From NCBI GenBank assembly GCA_016711095.1, contig JADJTP010000001.1, forward strand, positions 372,001 through 436,000: a stretch of 64,000 nt of DNA. Reading direction: 5' to 3'. Shown piece by piece: positions 1 to 8,827 of this stretch (the stretch's first letter is position 1; the number at the start of each line of letters is the position of its first letter). Source of the DNA: Actinomycetales bacterium. GTDB taxonomy: Bacteria > Actinomycetota > Actinomycetes > Actinomycetales > Dermatophilaceae. Both the position numbers and the translations under genes were made by a program. The notes beneath the pieces are model-generated. The model saw only the letters and a program-made list of their open reading frames with translations, was not told the origin of the DNA and did no database searches.

Positions 1-654
1 GAAGGCATTGGCGAACTCGCGCCCGTCGACGAGCCAGAACTGCAGCCCGGCGACCGCGACAAAGAGCCCGCAGTGCAGGGCGGTCCCGCAGACGACGGCC
101 ACGGACAGCATGCCGACGGTGGTGGCCGTGGCCTGGACGTCACCGCGGGCCAGCGCGACGACGAGCACGACGAGCGCGACCGAGATCCGCCCCAGACGGC
201 GCAGCGACACCTCGCTGGTGATGAGCTGCCCGAGCAGGGACAGCGGACGCAGATAGAAGACGTCGAGGCGGCCTTGCTTGATGTACGTCGGCAGGCGGTC
301 GCAGTGCCCGACGAGCAGGTCGGCGGCAGCGAAGGTGAGGTTGGCCAGGGCAAAGACCAGCAAGGCGGCGTCGAAATCCAGCCCGCCAAGCCGGGGGGTG
401 TTGTGGAAGATGACATAGACCTCGGTGAGCTCGGCGAGCCCGGTGAGGAGCGTGGCAGCGATGTCGGTCGCGAAGGACACCCGGTAACCCGCTTGCGCGC
501 GCACCCGGGACTGCACGATCCGCCGGTATGCCGCCAGCGCGCCGGTGCGCTTCCCCGACGTGCCGGCCGCCCCGCCAGCCGCCCCGCCAGCCGCTGCGCC
601 GGCCACTGCGTCGGCCACTGCGCCGGCCAGTCCGTCAGTCGAGTTGTCAACCAC
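1..654 (-). CDS. ABC-2 type permease, partial (C-terminus beyond the window)
   Basis: Membrane subunit of an ABC exporter, read by translating the reverse strand; the frame is open for 218 codons to the left edge. I start it at GTG 654, which overlaps the TGA of the upstream permease and has a GGAGGT five bases before it, so the two are translationally coupled. After about 30 Ala/Gly-rich residues comes a soluble stretch and then hydrophobic segments, with motifs such as TYIKQGRLDVFYLRPLS, which match the DUF990 (ABC-2) permease family. It pairs with the 268-residue permease before it. The ATPase subunit is not in view and would lie beyond the left edge or elsewhere. The substrate is unknown. 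Confidence 0.8.
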   Translation of the reverse strand, partial: MVDNSTDGLAGAVADAVAGAAAGGAAGGAAGTSGKRTGALAAYRRIVQSRVRAQAGYRVSFATDIAATLLTGLAELTEVYVIFHNTPRLGGLDFDAALLVFALANLTFAAADLLVGHCDRLPTYIKQGRLDVFYLRPLSLLGQLITSEVSLRRLGRISVALVVLVVALARGDVQATATTVGMLSVAVVCGTALHCGLFVAVAGLQFWLVDGREFANAF

Positions 655-1453
655 CCTGCACCTCCAGCCGGCGCCGCCCGGCCGCCGTGACCGACGCGCC
701 GGCGACCCCGAGCGCGAGCACCCAGCCGACCTGCACGGCGACAGCGCGCCAGGCCGCCGGGCCGGCGGCAAACCCGCTGAGGATGTCGACCGGGGTCTGG
801 ATGAACGACGGGAAGGGCGTCGCCGCGGCGACCAAACGCAGCCAGTCGGGGAACCAGTGGACGGGGACGAACAGACCGGCAAGGAGCGTGGCGACGATGG
901 AGTAGGCCAGCGTCAATCCGCGAATCTCCACGAGCCAGAAGGCCGCACAGTTGACGAGGTAGTTGCCGAGGAAGGCCGCGGCGACGGCCAGAGCGATAGA
1001 CAAGAGCCCGAGAGCCCACTCGGTGGGGGCGGCCGGGAAGGTCATCCCTGAATAGAGGGCACCGACCGCGAGCATGGGTGCGCCCCGGGCCAGCAGGGCG
1101 AGGGCGGCCCGGCCGAGGTCGGCGGCGAGATAGGTCAGGTGCAGGGGCAGCGGTCGCAGGAAGTCGGCCGCGATGTCGCCCGAGTGCACCCGGTCGGCCA
1201 TCTCGCTCCACCCCCACAGCGCGACGGACCCGATCAGCACCTGGCCCCACCAGGCATAAGACGAAACGGACCGAGCATCGTAGCCCGCGACCGCAGCGCC
1301 CGCGCCGGCGACCGCGCTGACGAGGATCGACGCGCGGATCACGCCGAAGACGGAGTTGGTGAAGATCCCTGCGGCGAGGGCCAGCCGGTAGGTCGCCTGG
1401 CGGCGGAAGCCGGCCCTGGCGAGCAGCCAGTAGGTCCGAAGGTCGCCGCGCAC
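647..1453 (-). CDS. ABC-2 type permease (DUF990-like)
   Basis: Integral membrane protein of 268 residues with about six hydrophobic segments. The stretch HSGDIAADFLRPLPLHL corresponds to the conserved DUF990 region that in the partner permease reads QGRLDVFYLRPLS, so the two are paralogous halves of one exporter. The GTG at 1453 is used as start, although no strong ribosome site precedes it. The stop overlaps the GTG of the next gene. Members of this family export small molecules or peptides in actinomycetes; nothing here identifies the cargo. Confidence 0.82.
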   Translation of the reverse strand: MRGDLRTYWLLARAGFRRQATYRLALAAGIFTNSVFGVIRASILVSAVAGAGAAVAGYDARSVSSYAWWGQVLIGSVALWGWSEMADRVHSGDIAADFLRPLPLHLTYLAADLGRAALALLARGAPMLAVGALYSGMTFPAAPTEWALGLLSIALAVAAAFLGNYLVNCAAFWLVEIRGLTLAYSIVATLLAGLFVPVHWFPDWLRLVAAATPFPSFIQTPVDILSGFAAGPAAWRAVAVQVGWVLALGVAGASVTAAGRRRLEVQGG

Positions 1454-1547
1454 AAGCAGGTGACGCTACCCCTCGGTATGCCGCCGGGCAACCCGTTCGA
1501 GCGCGGCCGATCGGCATGACGTCTGGCGACCCCGCTCGCCCCGCGGG

Positions 1548-2465
1548 TCACCGGGGCAATCCGAAGAACCCTTCGGACAGCGGCTCCACCAGACCGTCGG
1601 CGACCAGCGAGTCCAGGCAGCGAAGGCGCTGGTCCTCGGGGGGCCACGCCTCGCGCAGGCTCGCCCCGCTCAGCGGGCCAGGCGCGGCCCGCAACGCCTG
1701 GACCAGCGCGCCGCGCGCCTGCCGGTCGGTGCCTGCCCAGGCCTGCCCACGGCGGGAGGGGCCGTCGTCGGCCGGTCGGCCCGCGGCATACCAGGCGCAG
1801 AGGTCCGCGATCGGGCAGCGCTCGCAGCTGGGGGAGCGGGCCGTGCACACGAGGGCGCCCAGCTCCATGGCGGCGACGTTCCAGGCAAGGGCGTCGGAGG
1901 CGTCCGCCGGCAGGGCGGTTGCGGCGAGCCGGGTCTCGGCCGCGGTGAGCGACGGCGCGGCCAGGGCACTACCGCCGAGCGCCCGGGCGAGCACGCGCCG
2001 CACGTTGGTGTCGACGACGGGCACCGGAAGGCCGTGCGCGAAGGAGCTGACCGCTGCCGCGGTGTAGGGGCCGACGCCCGGCAGCGCCAGCAACTGCTCG
2101 ACGGTCGAGGGGACCGCTCCGCCGTGCTGCTCAACCATCGTGAGGGCAGCCTCCCTCAGTCGCAGCGCCCTGCGGGGATAGCCCAGCCGTCCCCAGGCTC
2201 GCACGGCGTCGCCGGGTGTGGCGTCGGCCAGCGCAGCCGGAGTCGGCCACCGGGTCAGCCATTCGCGCCAGACCGGCTCCACTCGGGCGACCGGCGTCTG
2301 CTGGGCCATCACCTCGGAGACGAACACGCCCCACGGGGTGGTCGCCGGGTCCCGCCAGGGCAGCGGCCGGGCGTGGGCGGCATACCAGTCGAGCACCTGC
2401 CGGTGCAGGCGGTCAAGCGTCGCCTCTGGCACTGGGCGCCGAGGCGGCGGCGGTCGGTCGGTCAC
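1548..2465 (-). CDS. mutY: A/G-specific adenine DNA glycosylase MutY
   Basis: Base-excision repair enzyme that removes adenine mispaired with 8-oxoguanine. Of 305 residues, the SEVMAQQT motif near residue 51 holds the catalytic Glu, the helix-hairpin-helix LLALPGVGPYTAAA lies near 125-138, and the catalytic Asp is in VVDTNVRRVLAR near 152. A C-x6-C-x2-C-x5-C iron-sulfur ligand set lies near 207-223. The C-terminal NUDIX-like 8-oxoG domain of E. coli MutY is short or absent, as often in actinobacteria. The frame stays open upstream to 2699, but homology begins only after GTG 2465 and the upstream DNA is a repeat, so 2465 is preferred. It lies downstream of radA and disA on the same strand. Confidence 0.93.
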   Translation of the reverse strand: MTDRPPPPRRPVPEATLDRLHRQVLDWYAAHARPLPWRDPATTPWGVFVSEVMAQQTPVARVEPVWREWLTRWPTPAALADATPGDAVRAWGRLGYPRRALRLREAALTMVEQHGGAVPSTVEQLLALPGVGPYTAAAVSSFAHGLPVPVVDTNVRRVLARALGGSALAAPSLTAAETRLAATALPADASDALAWNVAAMELGALVCTARSPSCERCPIADLCAWYAAGRPADDGPSRRGQAWAGTDRQARGALVQALRAAPGPLSGASLREAWPPEDQRLRCLDSLVADGLVEPLSEGFFGLPR

Positions 2466-2477
2466 CGCCGACGGCCT

Positions 2478-2714
2478 AGATGATTGTTCCCAAGGTGACG
2501 GGTGTGGCGCGTGTGACTTGAGGGCGAGGGTGCCCGGACTCGAGGATGCAAACCAACGTGAACCTGGAGGCCCGTGTGGAATCCAGGCCGGTCCAGCAAC
2601 GCCCGGAGCTGAAAGCGCGGCTGATGACGCAATAGCTGTTGCCACAGCGACACCCCGCGCGTCATCAGCGGCGTCATCAGCCCCGGTGCACTCGCACACT
2701 CTCGGTCATCAGCC
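2478..2714. repeat. Dispersed structured repeat, copy A (non-coding)
   Basis: This fills most of the 380-bp gap between disA and mutY. It is clearly related, at roughly three quarters of positions by eye, to 62125-62362 in the same orientation. The best conserved core holds an outer stem GCTGATGACGC (2620-2630) pairing with GCGTCATCAGC (2659-2669). Inside it is a smaller stem TGTTGC/GCGACA closed by a CACA tetraloop (2637-2652). GTCATCAGC recurs at 2661, 2673 and 2706. I see no credible protein in it. It could be a structured RNA, a non-autonomous mobile element or an insertion-sequence remnant. Confidence 0.75.
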
Positions 2715-2845
2715 TTGGCCGCACCCGGATTCGCCCTCCTGCGCAAGACCCGACCGGAAAGGAGCCCCCGTCCCGGGACCCACCTGCTCAAACGACTGCG
2801 ACGGACGGTGGGCTTAGTCTTCGACACCCTCAAGGGGGCCAACCT

Positions 2846-3922
2846 CTAGACGTAGCGCTCGAGGATGCTCGACTCGGCCATCCGCGACAGGCCCTCGCGG
2901 ACAGCGCGGGCGCGGCTCTCGCCGACGCCCTCGACGGCCATGAGATCCTCGATGTTGGCCGCAAGCAGCCGTTGCAACGAGTCGAAATGCTCGACGAGGC
3001 GGTCGATGATCGCTCCCGGCAGCCGTGGCACACGATTGAGCAGCCGATAGCCACGGGGTGAGACCGAGAGGTCCAAGCCATCACTCTGGCCGACGAAGCC
3101 AACGGTTCGGGCGCCGGAACTCAGGTCGAGCAGCTCGGTGGCGGTGAGCTCGACGAGGTCGCTCATCGCCGCGTCGATGGACTTGGCGCCCTTGCCCGTC
3201 GGGAGGTAGTCGCGCAGGACCAGCTCGCGGTCGTTGCCCAAGCCGCCGGCGAGCTCCTCCAGCTGCAGGCTTACGAGCCGACCGTCGGTGCCCAGCTCGA
3301 CCGCATAGCCGTGGATCTCGTCGCTGATGCGTCGGACCATCTCCAGACGTTGCAGAACGGCGGCGACATCGCGCACAGTGACCAGATCCTCGATCTCCAG
3401 CGCCGACAACGTCCCGCTGACCTCGTCGAGGCGGGACTTGTAGCGTTCGAGCGTCTGCAGGCCCTGGTTGGCCCGCGACAGGATCGACGCCGAGTTCTCG
3501 ACGACGTGGCGCCTGCCCCCGATATAGAGGGCGATGGTCTGCATCGACTTGCTCACCGAGATGACGGGGATGCCGGTCTGCTTGGCGACCCGCTCGGCGG
3601 TGCGGTGCCGGGTGCCCGATTCGGAGGTCTCGATGCGCGAGTCGGGGACCAGTTGGGTGTTGGCCCGGATGATCTTGGTGACGTCCTTGTCGATGACGAC
3701 GGCACCGTCCATCTTGGTGAGCTCGCGCAGCCGGGTCGCGGAGAAGTCGGCATCGATGCGGAAGCCGCCCGAACAGAGGCTCTCGACCGTCTTGTCGCTG
3801 CCCACGACGATGAGCGCGCCGGTGCCGCTGCGAAGGATCCGCTCCAGCCCGTCGCGTAGCTCGGTGCCCGGCGCCACTGCGGCGAGGGTCGCGATGAGCT
3901 GGTCGTCGTCGGAGCGCTCCAC
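2846..3922 (-). CDS. disA: Diadenylate cyclase DisA, DNA integrity scanner
   Basis: Makes the second messenger cyclic di-AMP from two ATP and binds branched DNA as an octamer. The protein has 358 residues. The N-terminal DAC domain carries the DGA motif near residues 72-74 and RHR at about 105-107, the two catalytic signatures. A linker helical domain follows, and the C-terminus has a helix-hairpin-helix around VEGVGESRARAVREGLSRM. GTG 3922 is chosen because family similarity starts there and it sits 10 bases after the radA stop. Linkage radA-disA is conserved in many Gram-positives and fits coupling of repair to c-di-AMP level. Confidence 0.95.
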   Translation of the reverse strand: MERSDDDQLIATLAAVAPGTELRDGLERILRSGTGALIVVGSDKTVESLCSGGFRIDADFSATRLRELTKMDGAVVIDKDVTKIIRANTQLVPDSRIETSESGTRHRTAERVAKQTGIPVISVSKSMQTIALYIGGRRHVVENSASILSRANQGLQTLERYKSRLDEVSGTLSALEIEDLVTVRDVAAVLQRLEMVRRISDEIHGYAVELGTDGRLVSLQLEELAGGLGNDRELVLRDYLPTGKGAKSIDAAMSDLVELTATELLDLSSGARTVGFVGQSDGLDLSVSPRGYRLLNRVPRLPGAIIDRLVEHFDSLQRLLAANIEDLMAVEGVGESRARAVREGLSRMAESSILERYV

Positions 3923-3932
3923 GGCTGGGAGT

Positions 3933-5354
3933 CTAGCCGGGCTGGCCGGTTCGTCCCGGAACCGCGGTCGGCGGACCGCTCTCGGACAACGCCCGGCCCA
4001 CCGCCTCGCGCACATGGCGGACCTCGATGACCCGTATGCCGTCCGGCAGGGGTCCGCTGTCGCGGATCCCCGGCGGCACCCACGCCCGCCGGAAGCCGAG
4101 CCGAGCCGCTTCGGCTAGCCGCCGCGGCATCCCGCAGACGGAACGGATCTCGCCGGCCAGCCCGATTTCCCCGAAGGCGATGCCATCAGCGGGGAAGGGG
4201 AGCTCGGCGAGGGCCGAGGCGACCGACAGGGCGACGGCGAGGTCGGCGGCCGGTTCGGTGATCCGCACCCCGCCGACGGTGGCGACATACGCGTCGGCCT
4301 CGCGCAGGGCAGCGCCTGCACGCTGCTGCAGGACCGCGAGGACCATGGCCATCCTGGAGGAGTCAAGCCCGTGGGTGACCCGGCGCGGGCTGGGCAGCGA
4401 CGACTTGGTCACGAGGGCCTGCACCTCGGCTACGAGGGGTCGGCGACCTTCGAGGGTGACCGTGACACAGGTGCCGGGCACGGCGACCTCACGACTGGAC
4501 AGGAACAGTCCGCTCGGGTCGGGCAGGCCGACGATGCCGACATCGGACAGGTCGAAGCAGCCCACCTCGTCGGTCGGGCCGTAGCGGTTCTTGACCGCCC
4601 GGACCAGACGCAGCCGGCTGTGGCGCTCTCCCTCGAACTGCACGACGACGTCGACAAGGTGCTCCAACAGCCGGGGCCCGGCGATCGCACCGTCCTTGGT
4701 CACGTGCCCGACGAGCAGCACCGAGATGCCCCGGGACTTGGCCACGTGGATGAGGCTCGCCGCGACCTCGCGCACCTGGGTAACGTTTCCCGCGCTGCCC
4801 TCGACCGCCCCGCTGGCAATGGTCTGGACCGAGTCGACGACGACGAGGTCGGGCCCGAGGGCGTCGATCTGGCCGAGGACGGTCGCGAGGTCGGTCTCGG
4901 CGGCGAGGTAGAGGGTGGCCGCCATCGCCTCGATCCGCTCGGCACGCAGGCGCACCTGGGCGGCCGACTCCTCCCCGCTGACGTAGAGGACGGTGCGACC
5001 GTCGCGGGCGGCCCGGGCGGCGACGTCCAGCAGCAGGGTCGACTTGCCGATGCCCGGCTCGCCCGCGACAAGCACGACGGAGCCGGGCACCAGCCCTCCA
5101 CCGAGGACCCGGTCGAACTCGCCCACCCCGGTCGCCCGGCTAGCAGCCCGGCCCGCGTCGACGTCACCGATGCGGGTCGGCGGTGGAACGATGCGTGCCG
5201 GGGCCGTTGTGCGCACGCGGGGCTCGCCCACCTCGGTGACTGTGCCCCAGGCCTGGCACTGCGCGCACCGGCCAACCCATTTCGCTGCGTTCCAGCCGCA
5301 TTCGGCACACCGGAACATTGATCGTTCGGCTCGCGCCGCAGTCCTGACCGCCAT
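3933..5354 (-). CDS. radA: DNA repair protein RadA
   Basis: RecA-like ATPase that helps process recombination intermediates by branch migration. The 473-residue protein begins with a four-cysteine zinc finger (CAECGW then CAQC, residues about 16-33). Walker A GEPGIGKST lies near 98-106, the RadA-specific KNRYG motif is present, and the C-terminus is the Lon-like domain. ATG 5354 is preferred because it gives a normal distance to the zinc finger; a GTG at 5378 would add eight residues. It is the first gene of radA-disA and lies after a gene of unrelated type on the same strand. Confidence 0.95.
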   Translation of the reverse strand: MAVRTAARAERSMFRCAECGWNAAKWVGRCAQCQAWGTVTEVGEPRVRTTAPARIVPPPTRIGDVDAGRAASRATGVGEFDRVLGGGLVPGSVVLVAGEPGIGKSTLLLDVAARAARDGRTVLYVSGEESAAQVRLRAERIEAMAATLYLAAETDLATVLGQIDALGPDLVVVDSVQTIASGAVEGSAGNVTQVREVAASLIHVAKSRGISVLLVGHVTKDGAIAGPRLLEHLVDVVVQFEGERHSRLRLVRAVKNRYGPTDEVGCFDLSDVGIVGLPDPSGLFLSSREVAVPGTCVTVTLEGRRPLVAEVQALVTKSSLPSPRRVTHGLDSSRMAMVLAVLQQRAGAALREADAYVATVGGVRITEPAADLAVALSVASALAELPFPADGIAFGEIGLAGEIRSVCGMPRRLAEAARLGFRRAWVPPGIRDSGPLPDGIRVIEVRHVREAVGRALSESGPPTAVPGRTGQPG

Positions 5355-5414
5355 GGGCCGCACGCTATGCGTGAGCACCGACAGCTCACCGGGCGCGCGT
5401 GAGAGCCGCAGGCG

Positions 5415-6962
5415 TCAGAAGCGCCGCCACCACACGTTGACCGCATAGTCGACGCCGGCGCGGTCCGGGTCCTCGGCAAGGATGCGCGCGGCATACTGCG
5501 GGGCGAACTCCAGCCGCACGATGGCCTCGAAATCCTCGCGTGACTGCATCTCCCATGCGATGGTCAGTCGCTCCTGGGCCCACCCCTGGCGCAACCAGAA
5601 ACGCTCGACCGCCGCGGGGTCATGATCGGGTAGGGCCCCCCTGAACCAGCCACCGAACGTCGAGCGGGTCGCGTCGTTGTCGATGACGAACGCCACTGCG
5701 CCCTGCTTCATGACTCGGGTGAGCTCGACCAGGCCGGGCTCGGACCCGGGGCCGAAGAAGTAGGCCCAGCGGGCGTGTGACACGTCGACCGAACCGGGCG
5801 CCAGGCCGGTCGCCTGGGCGGAGGCCAGCCGGACCGACACGTTGCTCAGCCCGGCCGTGCGGTCCTGGGCGAGCGCGACGAGCGGGGCATGCGGTTCGAC
5901 TCCGACCACGTGCTCGGCGGTCTCGGCGAAGTGCGGGAGGTGAAAGCCCGCGCCGCAGCCGATGTCGAGAACGGTCGCCCCCGACCAATCGGTGCGGCCG
6001 GCGATCGCGAGCATGGTCGCCTCGATGAGCCCGGCCTGGTCGGTTGCCTGGTTCTCGATCTCGTAGACCTCCGGCGCGGTCCAGATATTGGGGCTGCGGA
6101 TCGCGCCGGGGGCATCGATCGCCTTCGTCGCCGCGGGCAGCGGTTTGCGTCGGCCGCGCCGCCGCGCCTGCGCTTCCAGCGTGGCGGGATGCACCAGCAT
6201 GGGCAGCATCGCCCGTCCCGCCCCACGGTTGGCCGAGTTGACACTGCGCAGGTATGCCGTGCATCGCACCACGAGTTGGTCGTAGGCAGCCGCACCCATG
6301 AGCTCGACGATCTCGTCCTTGCACGAGCGGAAGACCGGCTCCAGGCCCACGTGGGCGTCGGGGTTGCCCGAGCAATACCAGTCCAGGGCGTGTCCTCCCG
6401 GGCCCCAGCCACGCCGGTCATATTCGGTGATCGAGATCTCCAGATAGCTCGAGCCGTCATGCAGTTCGACGGTGCGGTAGGAGCGGCGGATCGGCAGCTG
6501 CCAGCACACGTCGGGTTTGACCTCGTGGGGCTTGGCCCCATCGCGGACCGCCTTCTGGTGCAAGGCACAGCCCGCTCCGCCCCGGAAGCCCTCGCGGTTG
6601 AGGAAGATGCAGGCCCCGTCGACCACCCGCGTCTTTCGGGCGCCGTCCTCACGCTCGGTCCAGCGACCCCGCTCGAGCGACCCATCGGCATACGCGACGT
6701 GGTGGAACTGCCATTCCGGGGGGGTGAGTGTCGCCGCGACGTCCCGAACCCGCTTGTAGTCGTCCTTGTCGGTGAAGTGCGCGCCGAGGGTGCAACACCC
6801 ATCGTTCGGGCGGTCGGCGTAGATGCCCGCGCAGGCGGTGCCGTAGACGCAGGTCCAGCGGGACGTCAGCCAGGTGAGGTCGCACCGGAAGCGCTGGCGG
6901 GGATTGTCCGGATCCGTGAACTCCACCCAGGTGCGCGCAAGGTCCAAGGGCGATTCGGCCAC
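5415..6962 (-). CDS. Cys-rich conserved domain fused to a class I SAM-dependent methyltransferase
   Basis: Fusion of 515 residues. Residues 1 to about 260 form a cysteine-rich domain with Cys in WTCVYGTACAG, DGCCTLGAHF, GACIFLN, GAGCALH, DVCWQLP, WYCSGN and FRSCKDE. This resembles an actinobacterial family of unknown function with a likely metal site (DUF3109/YkgJ-like by impression). From about residue 320 a Rossmann methyltransferase follows: motif I VLDIGCGAGFHLPHF, the acidic end of strand 2 in GVEPH, and a later Asp/Val-rich strand. A basic linker RRRGRRK separates the halves. The substrate is not deducible. It is divergent from ppx, with 68 bp between starts. Confidence 0.8.
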   Translation of the reverse strand: MAESPLDLARTWVEFTDPDNPRQRFRCDLTWLTSRWTCVYGTACAGIYADRPNDGCCTLGAHFTDKDDYKRVRDVAATLTPPEWQFHHVAYADGSLERGRWTEREDGARKTRVVDGACIFLNREGFRGGAGCALHQKAVRDGAKPHEVKPDVCWQLPIRRSYRTVELHDGSSYLEISITEYDRRGWGPGGHALDWYCSGNPDAHVGLEPVFRSCKDEIVELMGAAAYDQLVVRCTAYLRSVNSANRGAGRAMLPMLVHPATLEAQARRRGRRKPLPAATKAIDAPGAIRSPNIWTAPEVYEIENQATDQAGLIEATMLAIAGRTDWSGATVLDIGCGAGFHLPHFAETAEHVVGVEPHAPLVALAQDRTAGLSNVSVRLASAQATGLAPGSVDVSHARWAYFFGPGSEPGLVELTRVMKQGAVAFVIDNDATRSTFGGWFRGALPDHDPAAVERFWLRQGWAQERLTIAWEMQSREDFEAIVRLEFAPQYAARILAEDPDRAGVDYAVNVWWRRF

Positions 6963-7030
6963 CGGTTCACTCTATGCCGCGGCGGCCCCTGGTTCAGACG
7001 GCGTTCGCCTGGGGTCGATAGCGTGGGGCC

Positions 7031-7987
7031 ATGCGTCTCGGTGTGATCGACGTCGGTTCCAACACGGTGCACCTGCTCGTCGTCGACGCTCATTACGGCG
7101 GTCACCCACTGCCGGCCTCATCGCACAAGCTGGAGCTGCGCCTCAGCGAGAACCTCGGGCCTCATGGGTCGATCACCTCGGCCTTTGGCGACAAGCTCGT
7201 CGACTTCATCGCAGAGTGCGTGGAGATCGCCGAGTCGCAGGGCGTCATCGACCTGATGGCCTTTGCGACCTCTGCCATCCGGGAGGCCCGCGGCGGCGCA
7301 GCTCTCATCGAGCGGGTCTCCCGGGAGTCCGGCGTCCAGTTGCAGGTGCTCCCCGGGCGCGACGAGGCTCGCCTCACCTATCTGGCGGTCCGGCGGTGGT
7401 TCGGCTGGTCGAGCGGGCGGGTGCTCATGATCGACATCGGCGGCGGCTCCCTTGAACTTGCCTCCGGGCTCGACGAGGAGCCCGATGCCGCGGTGTCGTT
7501 GCCGCTCGGGGCCGGTCGGCTGACCCGTGACCACCTGCGCGAGGAGCTTCCGAGGCCCAAGCAGCTCAAAGCGGCCCGGGCCTTCATCCGGGCCGAGATC
7601 GGCGGCTCCGTGCGCGAGCTGTTGCGCCTCGGGCCTCCGACGCGTGCCGTGGGGACATCCAAGACGATCCGGTCACTGTCGCGGCTGACCGGTGCGGCCG
7701 CGAGCGGCGAGGGCATTTTCGTGCCGCGGCAGTTGCGGCGCAAGGACCTGAAGGCGTTGGTCCCCAAGCTTGCGGCCTTGACTCCCGCGCAGCGTGCGGA
7801 CCTCGCCGGGGTGTCGAGTACCCGGGCACACCAACTGCTCGCCGGAGCTCTGGTGGCCGAGAGCGCGATGGACCTGTTGCGTATCGATCGGCTCGACATC
7901 TGCCCGTGGGCATTGCGCGAGGGCGTCATCCTGCGCAGGCTTGACCATCTGGAGGCCGATGAGACATTCGACGGTATGTCCGGCTAG
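7031..7987 (+). CDS. ppx: Ppx/GppA-family exopolyphosphatase
   Basis: ASKHA-fold phosphatase that releases phosphate from polyphosphate or pppGpp; 318 residues, the short form typical of actinobacteria (Rv0496 type). Signature motifs are DVGSNTVHLLV (residues 7-17), ATSAIREARGG (about 79-89) and IDIGGGSLEL (about 137-146). The long HD-like C-terminal part of E. coli Ppx is missing. A possible -10 TAGCGT lies six bases before the ATG, which would make the message leaderless. It is followed at 40 bp by the TIM-barrel gene, a conserved pairing. Confidence 0.9.
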   Translation: MRLGVIDVGSNTVHLLVVDAHYGGHPLPASSHKLELRLSENLGPHGSITSAFGDKLVDFIAECVEIAESQGVIDLMAFATSAIREARGGAALIERVSRESGVQLQVLPGRDEARLTYLAVRRWFGWSSGRVLMIDIGGGSLELASGLDEEPDAAVSLPLGAGRLTRDHLREELPRPKQLKAARAFIRAEIGGSVRELLRLGPPTRAVGTSKTIRSLSRLTGAAASGEGIFVPRQLRRKDLKALVPKLAALTPAQRADLAGVSSTRAHQLLAGALVAESAMDLLRIDRLDICPWALREGVILRRLDHLEADETFDGMSG

Positions 7988-8026
7988 CCCCCACCCAGGG
8001 CGCAATATGGCAGCAAGGGGGCGAGC

Positions 8027-8800
8027 ATGGCAGTGAGGATCGGTCTGTCGACCGCATCGGTCTATCCGGGCACCTGTGCGACGGCGTTCGAGGTGGCCGC
8101 ACGTCTGGGCTATGACGGCATCGAGGTCATGGTGTGGACCGATCCGGTCTCCCAGGAGGCCGGCGCCCTGCGCGCCCTGTCCCAGCACTACGGCATACCG
8201 GTTCTGTCGATTCACGCGCCGACTCTGCTGCTGACCCAACGGGTGTGGGACAGCGGCCTCTGGGAGAAGATCGACCGGTCGATCCAGCTGGCCGACGAGT
8301 TGGACGCGCCGACGGTGGTGGTGCACCCGCCGTTCCGCTGGCAGCGCGACTACGGCGAGGAGTTCGTCGACGGGGTCGCAGCTCGCGAGCAGAGCTCGGG
8401 GATGCGGGTCGCGGTGGAGAACATGTTCCCGTGGCGCGCCCGCGGACGCGTCTTGCAGGCCTACCTGCCGCACTGGGACCCGGTGCCGTTGGCATACGAC
8501 CATGTGACCCTCGACCTTTCGCACACGGCGACTGCGGGCGGCGACGCGCTCGCGATGGCCGACGCGCTCGGCCCCCGGCTGGCCCACGTGCACCTGGCCG
8601 ACGGTTCCGGGTCGGTCCGCGATGAGCATCTGGTGCCGGGTCGCAGCGGCCAGCCGTGCGAGGAGTTCCTCAGCCGCCTCGCCGCGCACGGCTATGCCGG
8701 TGACGTCATCGTCGAGGTAGGAACTCGAAAACTCAGTGACGCGGAGCGTTTCGATGACCTGCGGGCGTCGATCGAGTTTGCCCGCGAGTTCCTCGAGTGA
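8027..8800 (+). CDS. Sugar phosphate isomerase/epimerase-like TIM-barrel protein
   Basis: Protein of 257 residues in the xylose isomerase-like/AP endonuclease family 2 fold. Visible barrel-strand motifs are YDGIEVMV, IPVLSIHAP, TVVVHPP, RVAVENMF, VTLDLSH and LAHVHLADG, with His, Glu and Asp at strand ends as in metal-dependent members. It is known as a steady neighbour of ppx in actinobacteria (Rv0498-like), but its substrate is not established. The ORF ends 27 bp from the end of a convergent gene. Confidence 0.83.
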   Translation: MAVRIGLSTASVYPGTCATAFEVAARLGYDGIEVMVWTDPVSQEAGALRALSQHYGIPVLSIHAPTLLLTQRVWDSGLWEKIDRSIQLADELDAPTVVVHPPFRWQRDYGEEFVDGVAAREQSSGMRVAVENMFPWRARGRVLQAYLPHWDPVPLAYDHVTLDLSHTATAGGDALAMADALGPRLAHVHLADGSGSVRDEHLVPGRSGQPCEEFLSRLAAHGYAGDVIVEVGTRKLSDAERFDDLRASIEFAREFLE

Positions 8801-8827
8801 GGGGTCGGCCGGGTGGATCGCGCGAGC

